Part shown: one piece after another, positions 1-5,935 of the stretch
How positions within the stretch are numbered: position 1 is the stretch's first letter
Layout of the letters: each line of letters begins with the position of its first letter
DNA from: Nitrospinae bacterium CG22_combo_CG10-13_8_21_14_all_47_10
Lineage (GTDB): Bacteria > Nitrospinota > Nitrospinia > Nitrospinales > VA-1
Assembly (NCBI GenBank): GCA_002786505.1
Contig: PCTK01000122.1
Location: forward strand, 1-5,935
Direction: 5' to 3'
Length of the DNA: 5,935 nucleotides
Made by a program: the position numbers and the translations under genes
The notes under the pieces: generated by a model
What the model was told of the DNA's origin: nothing
What the model saw: the letters and a program-made list of their open reading frames with translations, nothing else
The model's database searches: none

Positions 1-2232
1 TCGCCTGGTCCCAAAAACCCTATAACAATAGCGATTTGTGATTTCAGGAAAAGCAGGGGTTTATTTGTATCCAGGGTGGAATCCTTATATAGCTTACAGG
101 AATTTGAGGCCTTTTTAAAAAATAAGGGGCCTTGGTTTGCCGGTGCGAATTTTCCTCTTGGCCAACCAGATATTTTTTTAAGAAAGATGAAGCTTTCTGA
201 AAAATGGAACAGCTATATAAAAGATATCAATCGTTGGAAGTTGGATGGATTAGAAAAAAGGATAAAGGAGTTTAGGAAAAAAATGTCGGCCGGATCAAAA
301 GAACCACTGCGGCTGACCGATACAATGGCCGGCGCAGAAAGTCCATTAAAGATAAACCACAAACAAATGGCCAGGCGGTTTTATGAAGGAACACATTGTC
401 TCTTCAAGTCCGGTGTCTCCATAATTCCCTGTAATCCCAAAAAAGATAACCGTGTTGTGATGGAAACTTTTCCTGACCTGGTGGCGCAACGTTTTGCGGT
501 GCATGACTTGGGGGCAAGGGGGAAAAATATTGATGCTGAAAATCTTCACAAAGAAATAATAAAAGGATTAGAAACCCCTGAATTTGAACAAGGCTTTAAA
601 TTTAAAGTTTTTCTGGACGATGTCTTAAAATTGAAATGTGTTGAGGAGTCCAGCGGCTCTCTTTTAAATGCCATTTTAAGTGCCACTCAGGTGGCTTGGG
701 CCTATAGTGTTGGGAAACCCAATTATGGAATGCCTGATATCTGTCATCCCAGTATCCAAACAGAAGGATGGATCATTGATCCAAGTCTGATCAATGGGTT
801 GACAAAGTCCAAAAATCGTTTTGGCAGTGAGTTGGCGGAGTTTATTCAAAAAGGTGGACTCGACTCAAGGAGATCTTTCAATCTGATGGGGCACATTCAA
901 AGGCTTTCCAATATTGGTCGTGCATTATCAGGCGAAAGGAATCTGAACGCTTTATTGGAAACTATTGTCACCGAAGCTAGAAACCTGACCCTTGCCGATG
1001 GGGGAACCTTATACATTCTTAAGGATAATTTACTGCATTTCAAAATTGTCCAAAATGAGTCCCTCAACATCAATATGGGTGGCGTAACAGGGATTGATAT
1101 TACTTTTCCACCCTTGGAAATCAAAGAATCGAATGTTTCCGCTTATGTGGCAATAAAAAATATTTCCGTTAATATCCCCGATGTTTATAACTACAAACCG
1201 TTCGATTTTACCGGGCCCAAAAAATTCGATGCAAACACTGGTTACAGGACAAAATCAATGCTTGTGGTTCCTTTGACAAACCATGAGGATGAGGTTATTG
1301 GGGTATTACAGCTCTTAAATGCCCGTGATGTTAATGATAAAAAGAAAGTAATTCCATTTTCTCCTGACTTTGAGAGCCTCGTTGAATCCCTTGCTTCGCA
1401 AGCGGCGGTTGCTGTCAGCAATACCTCACTGATAAATGAATTGAAAACGGCCCATCAAACTCTGATTGTGGCAAGAGATCGCGCAGAAGATGCCAGCCGC
1501 GCCAAAAGTAATTTTCTGGCAAATATGAGCCATGAACTTCGCACTCCTATGAATGCAATCATTGGGTACAGTGAAATGCTCCTTGAAGATGCCGAGGAGG
1601 AAGGCTTGGATGAGTTTCAAGCCGATTTGGATAAAATCCGCACATCTGGAAAACATTTGCTTGGACTGATTAATGAGATTCTTGATCTTTCAAAAATCGA
1701 AGCAGGCAAAATGGAAATATTTTTGGAAAGTTTCGAGATAAACAAACTGGTCAATGAGGTTAAGGCCACCATACACCCGCTGGCGGAAAAAAAATCCAAT
1801 AAACTGGTTATTGATTGTCCCGAAGATGCGGGATTTATGGAAGCCGATGAAACTCGAGTGCGCCAGATGCTCCACAACCTGTTGAGCAACGCCTGTAAAT
1901 TTACAGAAAATGGTACTGTCACTTTAAAGGTCACCCGTACAACCCGTGAAGGGGTGGACTGGATCACCTTTGACATCATTGACACCGGTATGGGAATCCC
2001 GAAAGAATCTCTTAAACATTTATTTCTGGAGTTTTCTCAAGTCGACAATTCCTCTACCCGGAAATTTGGCGGGACCGGGCTTGGTCTTGCGATAAGCAGA
2101 AGATTTTGCCTGATGATGGGTGGAGATATAACTGTGAAAAGTGTTGAAGGCGAAGGGTCAGTTTTTACGATTGAAATGCCCGTGAAAGTAGTACCCAAAG
2201 CCACCCTTCGACGACGGGCCAGCGACCGATAA
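1..2232 (+). CDS. DUF429-GAF-histidine kinase fusion protein, 5' end outside window
   Basis: Predicted cytoplasmic sensor histidine kinase; 743 residues are visible, counting codon 1 at base 1. Residues 1 to about 262 resemble DUF429 (predicted RNase H-like nuclease): GPW-FAG-x-N-FPLG at 43-54, YEG near 123-125, METFP at 154-158, SLLNAIL at 220-226 and EGWIIDP at 255-261. A linker leads to a GAF domain (about 296-475) with NIPD at 391-394, a KFD-NTGYR segment and VVPL...GVLQLLNA. A short probable coiled coil precedes HisKA, with the phospho-acceptor His511 in SHELRTP (1531-1533). HATPase_c follows: N box with Asn630, G1 box DTGMGIP from 661, F box LFLEF, G2 box GGTGLGL at 690-696. There is no receiver domain, signal peptide or membrane segment. 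The frame is open to base 1 with no stop. GTG at 76 is the first start codon in view, but it lies inside the conserved domain and has no properly spaced ribosome binding site, so the true start is probably 10-20 codons upstream. No response regulator is in view, so ligand and output are unknown. The kinase call is certain; the DUF429 call rests on recalled family motifs. Confidence 0.93.
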   Translation, partial: SPGPKNPITIAICDFRKSRGLFVSRVESLYSLQEFEAFLKNKGPWFAGANFPLGQPDIFLRKMKLSEKWNSYIKDINRWKLDGLEKRIKEFRKKMSAGSKEPLRLTDTMAGAESPLKINHKQMARRFYEGTHCLFKSGVSIIPCNPKKDNRVVMETFPDLVAQRFAVHDLGARGKNIDAENLHKEIIKGLETPEFEQGFKFKVFLDDVLKLKCVEESSGSLLNAILSATQVAWAYSVGKPNYGMPDICHPSIQTEGWIIDPSLINGLTKSKNRFGSELAEFIQKGGLDSRRSFNLMGHIQRLSNIGRALSGERNLNALLETIVTEARNLTLADGGTLYILKDNLLHFKIVQNESLNINMGGVTGIDITFPPLEIKESNVSAYVAIKNISVNIPDVYNYKPFDFTGPKKFDANTGYRTKSMLVVPLTNHEDEVIGVLQLLNARDVNDKKKVIPFSPDFESLVESLASQAAVAVSNTSLINELKTAHQTLIVARDRAEDASRAKSNFLANMSHELRTPMNAIIGYSEMLLEDAEEEGLDEFQADLDKIRTSGKHLLGLINEILDLSKIEAGKMEIFLESFEINKLVNEVKATIHPLAEKKSNKLVIDCPEDAGFMEADETRVRQMLHNLLSNACKFTENGTVTLKVTRTTREGVDWITFDIIDTGMGIPKESLKHLFLEFSQVDNSSTRKFGGTGLGLAISRRFCLMMGGDITVKSVEGEGSVFTIEMPVKVVPKATLRRRASDR

Positions 2233-2290
2233 CATCCTGTTTTTTCCGCTTTACTTCAATATCCCTCATTAAAATTGAGTTTAAGATGTC

Positions 2291-2296
2291 AGGAAG
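2291..2296 (+). promoter_or_regulatory. Ribosome binding site that fixes the TTG start of bioC
   Basis: AGGAAG lies six bases before TTG at 2303. In this frame an upstream stop (TAA, 2282-2284) leaves no other ATG, GTG or TTG between it and 2303. The next in-frame start codons come after the conserved N-terminal BioC residues. The site therefore decides a TTG start. Confidence 0.6.
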
Positions 2297-2302
2297 TGCT
2301 CT

Positions 2303-3070
2303 TTGAATAGCCACGGCAAAGATATAGTAAGTGACAAGAATTTAATAGACAGTTTTTCCAAACACGCGAAATCTTATGACCGTTATGCGCAATTGCAGAA
2401 ATCCATGGCTGAAAGGCTTTCTTCTCTACTCCCTGTTCCATTGCCCGACCGTGTCCTGGAGATAGGATGTGGGACGGGACTTTTTACCAGGCATCTCCTG
2501 ACACAACCCGTAAGGCAACTTGTTCTCAACGATATTGCCCCAGGAATGCTGGAAATTTTGCGCGCCTCTCTTGCATTACCATCGAACACAAAGATTTTTC
2601 CGGGAAATGCAGAACGGGTTAATTTTGAATGTGTCGATTTGGTTTGCGCTAATGCTGTATTCCAGTGGTTTCAAAACCCACAAGAAACGCTGGTAAAATT
2701 GAATCAGACTTTAACCAATAAGGGGAATTTAGTTTTCAGCACATTTGGCCCTGAAACACTTATAGAATTCAGGAAAGCCGCGGATTTATCCAGCCCCATT
2801 GAACTTTATGACAAGTCAGCCTGGAAAAAAATGATTTGCGATTCGGGGTTTACGATTGAAGTTTGTGATGTAGAAATTCGGAAGATATTTTTTTCAAGTG
2901 CCATGACTCTTTTAAAAAACCTTCAGCAAATCGGTGCGGCCCCCATCCGAATGGTTAAAACCGGAGGACTTAGAAAGTTAGTGCGTGATTATGATTCCAG
3001 GTTTTCGACAACACAAGGTGTCTATGCAACCTGGGAATTATTTTATTTTTCCTTACGCCGTGACAATTGA
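2303..3070 (+). CDS. bioC: Malonyl-ACP O-methyltransferase BioC
   Basis: BioC methylates the free carboxyl of malonyl-ACP with S-adenosylmethionine, so that the fatty acid synthesis machinery can elongate it to the pimeloyl precursor of biotin; it is cytoplasmic. The 255-residue product is close to the 251 residues of E. coli BioC and matches it along its length. SFSKHAKSYDRYAQLQ (about 17-32) corresponds to the N-terminal AF..AA..Y..HA.LQ segment. Class I methyltransferase motif I is VLEIGCGTG at 51-59, and an acidic residue (Asp77) ends the second strand. NAVFQWFQNP at 117-126 parallels the SNLAVQW segment. STFGPETL at 146-153 is a typical BioC post-motif. LKNLQQIGA at 204-212 parallels LKGIGA, and QGVY at 238-241 parallels the C-terminal QGRY. 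The start is TTG with a good ribosome binding site. No bioA, bioB, bioD, bioF or pimeloyl-ester esterase gene (bioH or a replacement) is in view, so the gene is detached from any bio operon here. A BioC-like methyltransferase with another substrate is possible but less likely. Confidence 0.85.
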   Translation: MNSHGKDIVSDKNLIDSFSKHAKSYDRYAQLQKSMAERLSSLLPVPLPDRVLEIGCGTGLFTRHLLTQPVRQLVLNDIAPGMLEILRASLALPSNTKIFPGNAERVNFECVDLVCANAVFQWFQNPQETLVKLNQTLTNKGNLVFSTFGPETLIEFRKAADLSSPIELYDKSAWKKMICDSGFTIEVCDVEIRKIFFSSAMTLLKNLQQIGAAPIRMVKTGGLRKLVRDYDSRFSTTQGVYATWELFYFSLRRDN

Positions 3071-3086
3071 TGCATCCTGGATGGCT

Positions 3087-3114
3087 TTGACGCTGGCATT
3101 AAATAGATTAAAAT
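3087..3114 (+). promoter_or_regulatory. Candidate sigma70-type promoter for the DUF115 gene
   Basis: TTGACG (3087-3092) and TAAAAT (3109-3114) each match the sigma70 consensus hexamers at five of six positions, with a 16-base spacer. Transcription would begin near 3121, giving a leader of roughly 20-25 bases before the ATG at 3144. The site lies wholly in the gap after bioC, consistent with the DUF115 gene being transcribed independently. The region is AT-rich, so a chance match is possible. Confidence 0.4.
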
Positions 3115-3143
3115 CCCGTCCCTTAAAATAAATTATGTAAAAA

Positions 3144-5009
3144 ATGAGTAGCTCCCTTCTAAAGAAAAATCTAGCGTCCTTAAAGAAGAAGGATCAAGCC
3201 TTATTTGAAAAAATATCCCCCTTAAAAGGTTCAAGATTTTATGCAGTGACCCAATCCCGGTCCGGCCTGCCTGCGCTGATTCATATAGATCAAGAAGGTA
3301 ATAAAAGGCAAATTGATAGTATTTATGATCCGGTCGGCGAGGCTTCCCGCTATCCAGGAAGATTGAAAATTTGCGAATCTTTAAATTTTATCGTTTTAGG
3401 TTTGGGTTTGGGTTATCCGGTTTTCGAAATCATCCGGCATGCTTCGAAGCGGGCAAAAATTTATATCTTTGAAAAGGACCCGGAGTTATTCGCCCTGGCT
3501 ATTCGCGAGATTGATTTTTCCGCAATTTTTGACCACCCCGGTGTAAAACTGTTTGTCGATGCCAACCCCTGTCAGTTAGATAAAATTTTTGAGCCTGAAC
3601 AAATCAATTTCGTTCTTAATGACTACTGTCTCGTCAGTCAAAAATCCCTGGTGGACAAGAATATTGAATATTATGGGATTTTATTGGATGGAATTGAAAA
3701 ATATTTCAAAGAAAGCAGAATCAATTTAAAAACACAATCCGTTCACTCTAAACTTTATTATAAAAATATTTTTTCAAACTTTGAAAATCTAATCTCCAGT
3801 CCTGGCATAACCTCTTTGAAAGAATGTTTGCCAAACGTTCCGGCAATAATCTGTTCTGCAGGTCCATCCCTGGATAAAAACATCCAACTCCTTAAGTGCT
3901 CTCGCCAAAGGTTTTTTCTGATAGCGGTTGCGACCGCCTTGAAACCATTACGGCACAACGGAATTCGTCCAGATGTGGTCATTTCGATAGACCCTGATGA
4001 ACAAACAATTAATTCTTTTGATTTTCTAAACGATGACAATGACACATGGCTTGTCTACAACCCCGCTGTTCCAAGCATCATCCCCAATGCCTTTCCCAAC
4101 CGGAGAATAGCATTTGACTTGGAAATGTTTCTTTCAGAATGGTTTAAAAAGCACACAGAAGAAAAAGGAGGGCTGGGAAAAATTACTTCTGTGGCCCACT
4201 CTGCTTTTAAATTTGCGCAATATTTATCCTGCTCTCCTATCATTTTGGTCGGCCAGGACCTATCCTTTTTTAAGCAACGTCTGCACTGCCTTCATTCTTT
4301 TTATTTGGATGAAAGTATAAATGCCATCAATAGATTAAATCCGTTGTTTTATAGGAATCGGTTGAAATACCTGAATTTCAGCTCGAATTTAATAGAGGCG
4401 ACGGACCTGTTTGACTGCAAGGTTGCCAGTTCCCTGGCTCTGGAAAGTTATAACTATATATTTTCCCAAAGCCTTGGTGGTTTTCAAACCGTCATAAATG
4501 CAACGGAAGGTGGTGTGCCAATTAAGGGAATGGAAAACCAGTCCTTGCGAGAAGCTATTCATCATTTTTGCAAAAAGCCTGTGAGGAATAAATGTGATTT
4601 ATTGTTTAGACCCAAGCCAGCCCGGAAAGTCTCTCTTAAATATTTTCGGGATGCCGCATTATCTCAGATTCATAATTTAAATGACCTTTCTGAAAAACTG
4701 AATGCCATTAAGTGCAAATTTTCGAATGTTACTGAGGCTGGCAACAAACAATTATTCGTTCAGGAAATGGAAGCTATTTATAAAAACATGCTCAAGGATG
4801 AAGAGACCGCTTTGCTGCTTCAGGGCTACGATTTTTCGGGTTTTTCAGACTGGTACTGTACGAACAGTTATATCTTGAGGGAAAAGGGAGTTTCTGAAGA
4901 TTGTAGCCTGCTGGAAAAGGAATTTGAGCGGGATATGAAATTTTTGAAAACTTTGACAGATTCAGTGGAATACCTTCGGACTAATTTTGAAAGGTCCCTT
5001 TCAAGGTGA
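3144..5009 (+). CDS. DUF115 / Maf-type motility accessory protein, putative flagellin glycosyltransferase
   Basis: This 621-residue protein carries the DUF115 (MAF_flag10) domain found in Maf proteins. Some Maf proteins are implicated in transferring nonulosonic acids such as pseudaminic acid to flagellin; distant archaeal relatives are the pterin pyrophosphokinase MptE. An N-terminal region (about 30-200) has a Rossmann-like strand and glycine loop, FIVLGLGLGYP at 82-92, followed by IYIFEKDPELF at 107-116. The DUF115 core (about 225-475) shows IICSAGPSLDKN (235-246), GIRPDVVISIDPDE (273-286), SVAHSAFKFAQY (349-360), ILVGQDLSF (367-375) and INATEGGVPIKGM (451-463). The tail after about 480 is mostly charged and probably helical. 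No signal peptide or membrane segment is evident, so it is likely cytoplasmic. The ATG at 3144 is the first start after an in-frame stop (TAA, 3138-3140). It has no Shine-Dalgarno sequence, only an A-rich leader. No flagellar or sugar-biosynthesis gene is adjacent, so acceptor and donor are unknown. Family assignment is strong; the specific function is inferred. Confidence 0.85.
   Translation: MSSSLLKKNLASLKKKDQALFEKISPLKGSRFYAVTQSRSGLPALIHIDQEGNKRQIDSIYDPVGEASRYPGRLKICESLNFIVLGLGLGYPVFEIIRHASKRAKIYIFEKDPELFALAIREIDFSAIFDHPGVKLFVDANPCQLDKIFEPEQINFVLNDYCLVSQKSLVDKNIEYYGILLDGIEKYFKESRINLKTQSVHSKLYYKNIFSNFENLISSPGITSLKECLPNVPAIICSAGPSLDKNIQLLKCSRQRFFLIAVATALKPLRHNGIRPDVVISIDPDEQTINSFDFLNDDNDTWLVYNPAVPSIIPNAFPNRRIAFDLEMFLSEWFKKHTEEKGGLGKITSVAHSAFKFAQYLSCSPIILVGQDLSFFKQRLHCLHSFYLDESINAINRLNPLFYRNRLKYLNFSSNLIEATDLFDCKVASSLALESYNYIFSQSLGGFQTVINATEGGVPIKGMENQSLREAIHHFCKKPVRNKCDLLFRPKPARKVSLKYFRDAALSQIHNLNDLSEKLNAIKCKFSNVTEAGNKQLFVQEMEAIYKNMLKDEETALLLQGYDFSGFSDWYCTNSYILREKGVSEDCSLLEKEFERDMKFLKTLTDSVEYLRTNFERSLSR
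4987..5004. repeat. Perfect 18-nt inverted repeat at the convergent gene junction
   Basis: TTGAAAGG (4987-4994) and CCTTTCAA (4997-5004) are exact reverse complements separated by TC. In RNA this would form about a seven-base-pair stem with a four-base loop. It lies in the last codons of the DUF115 gene, two bases before its TGA, and just past the stop codon of the opposite-strand methyltransferase gene. Neither side has a canonical uninterrupted U run (TTAAATTTT on the plus side, AATTAG on the minus side). A bidirectional terminator role is possible but unproven. Confidence 0.4.
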
Positions 5010-5935
5010 TTAAATTTTCACACACTCAATCAAACTGGTTCCCTGACCCAATTCACAGCGTTTGAACCTCCCAAACCCATTCTTCGTTAAAAGGTTTTCG
5101 GTTTCCTGAAAGGTATAGGTTCTTCCCGTCGCTGTGAATAACAGCATTGTCAAAGAGAATAAAGCGGCAGAAAAAGGTTCGGTGCGATTATTTTTTAAAA
5201 ATAAATCAACAAGAATGAACCTTCCTCCCGGTTTTAAAGTGTTGTGGATTTTTTTAAACAATTTTGAATTTTCCGTTTCATTATAAATATGAAGAATATT
5301 TGAATACAATACGGTATCGCTTTTACTCCCAAAACTTACACGGAACAGGTCTCCAGATATAAAATCAAACCTTTTTTTGACAGCAGAGTTTTTCAGAATT
5401 GTTTTTGCGACTTTAATACTGGCTTGCCGGTCAATCAATACCGCTTGTGCGGATTTATCAATTTTCAGGATTTCGGAAGAATAGGAGCCAGGCCCTCCTC
5501 CGAGATCAATCAGTCTGCCAACCGGTTTCCGTGTTATATAATTTGCCAGTGGCTTGGAAAATTTACTACTCCTTTCATGCATTGCATAAGTGAAAGGTTC
5601 GCGAAATGCAGGATCGTCATTACCAAACTCGTTTAAGTTCCGGCCCTTCTTTATAAGATTCATCAATTTGGACCATTCATCCCGGTTTTCCTTACGTAAA
5701 AACACCGTTCCCCTTTTGTAGTGCGGACTGGTTTCAGAAAAATGTTTAAAGCCTTCCGAGGTATTGGTAAAAGTGTTGCCTTTTTTCTTTATAGCCCCCA
5801 GGGAAACCAGTGCATTCAGCAAAGCCTCAGCCCCTTCGGAATGAAGCCTGGCTTTTTTTGCCAGGCTCTGATAGGTCCAAGCTTTCTTGCCCAGATGGGT
5901 AAATATCCTGAGTTCCAAGGCGGCAATAAGGATAT
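5010..5935 (-). CDS. SAM-dependent O-methyltransferase (hydroxyindole/caffeate O-methyltransferase type), 5' end outside window
   Basis: Plant-type O-methyltransferase family (Methyltransf_2) with an N-terminal winged-helix dimerisation domain; in bacteria these usually methylate hydroxyl groups of small aromatic, polyketide or carotenoid-type substrates. About 307 residues are visible, numbered here from the first whole codon at 5931-5933. The dimerisation region spans about 1-100: ILIAALELRIF at 1-11, EALLNALVSLGAI around 36-48 and the family's F-NTSEG segment near 55-60. The SAM site is LIDLGGGPGSYSSE (141-154). SNILHIYNE (211-219) contains the His (215) that aligns with the catalytic base of this family. 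KPGGRFILVD and the MLLFTATGRTYTFQE segment (263-277) are typical of bacterial members. The reading frame continues without a stop to the window edge, and the first start codon in view (TTG, 5916-5918) encodes a conserved leucine inside the first helix, so the true start lies beyond the window, perhaps 15-25 codons away. The stop abuts the stop of the convergent DUF115 gene. The substrate cannot be read from sequence. Confidence 0.87.
   Translation of the reverse strand, partial: ILIAALELRIFTHLGKKAWTYQSLAKKARLHSEGAEALLNALVSLGAIKKKGNTFTNTSEGFKHFSETSPHYKRGTVFLRKENRDEWSKLMNLIKKGRNLNEFGNDDPAFREPFTYAMHERSSKFSKPLANYITRKPVGRLIDLGGGPGSYSSEILKIDKSAQAVLIDRQASIKVAKTILKNSAVKKRFDFISGDLFRVSFGSKSDTVLYSNILHIYNETENSKLFKKIHNTLKPGGRFILVDLFLKNNRTEPFSAALFSLTMLLFTATGRTYTFQETENLLTKNGFGRFKRCELGQGTSLIECVKI

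Noticed and set aside
274..285. AGGA followed by an in-frame ATG at 283 as the kinase gene start
   Set aside because: Conserved DUF429 residues (GPW, FPLG) lie upstream of it, so a start here would remove the first part of the domain.
1617..1985. 122-codon open frame on the minus strand inside the kinase gene
   Set aside because: It lies antisense to the conserved HisKA and HATPase_c domains and its translation shows no recognisable family; it is a shadow of the coding strand.
2233..2302. Terminator or promoter between the kinase gene and bioC
   Set aside because: A TTTTTT run near 2240-2245 has no convincing stem before it, and TAAAAT at 2270-2275 has no -35 box at a workable distance (TTTACT gives a 14-base spacer).
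3069..3083. Small palindromes GATGCATC and CATCCTGGATG just after bioC as a terminator
   Set aside because: The loops are too short to fold and no T run follows.
4114..4320. 68-codon open frame on the plus strand in another frame of the DUF115 gene
   Set aside because: It overlaps the conserved DUF115 core completely and has no recognisable product; treated as a shadow.
5424..5636. 70-codon plus-strand open frame opposite the O-methyltransferase
   Set aside because: It is antisense to the SAM-binding region of a well-supported gene and shows no family resemblance.

Overview
This window is bacterial, moderately AT-rich and densely coding. It holds four protein genes, two of which run off the window edges. 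No tRNA, rRNA, CRISPR array, insertion sequence or prophage feature was seen. The gene content fits a Gram-negative bacterium: a hybrid cytoplasmic sensor kinase, BioC of the biotin pathway, a Maf/DUF115 flagellin-glycosylation-type protein and a plant-type small-molecule O-methyltransferase. The general feel is of a marine deltaproteobacterium or Nitrospinota member. That is a low-confidence impression, since the window contains no taxonomic marker.

Layout. From 1 to 2232 (+) lies a large sensor histidine kinase whose 5' end is outside the window. Its frame is open to base 1, and the residues encoded before the first possible start codon (GTG at 76) belong to a conserved N-terminal domain that I recognise as DUF429, a predicted RNase H-like nuclease family. 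The protein reads DUF429 - GAF - HisKA - HATPase_c. After a 70-base gap, bioC (malonyl-ACP O-methyltransferase) occupies 2303-3070 (+), starting at TTG behind a good ribosome binding site. A 73-base gap holds a plausible sigma70-type promoter ahead of a 621-residue DUF115/Maf-type protein at 3144-5009 (+). From 5010 to the right edge, on the minus strand, runs a SAM-dependent O-methyltransferase of the hydroxyindole/caffeate O-methyltransferase type, also missing its 5' end. The two convergent genes meet stop codon to stop codon with no base between them. A perfect 18-nt inverted repeat sits just inside the end of the plus-strand gene.

How the genes relate. The three plus-strand genes are co-directional, but their gaps and the candidate promoter argue against one tight operon, and no shared pathway is evident. 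BioC is an orphan here with no other bio genes, the DUF115 protein has no flagellar or sugar-biosynthesis neighbours, and the kinase has no response regulator beside it.

The most interesting item is the kinase. It joins a DUF429 RNase H-fold domain to a GAF-histidine kinase. At least two, perhaps three, positions where I expect acidic residues in that domain are Asn or Ser instead, which suggests a catalytically dead domain reused as a sensor or binding module.
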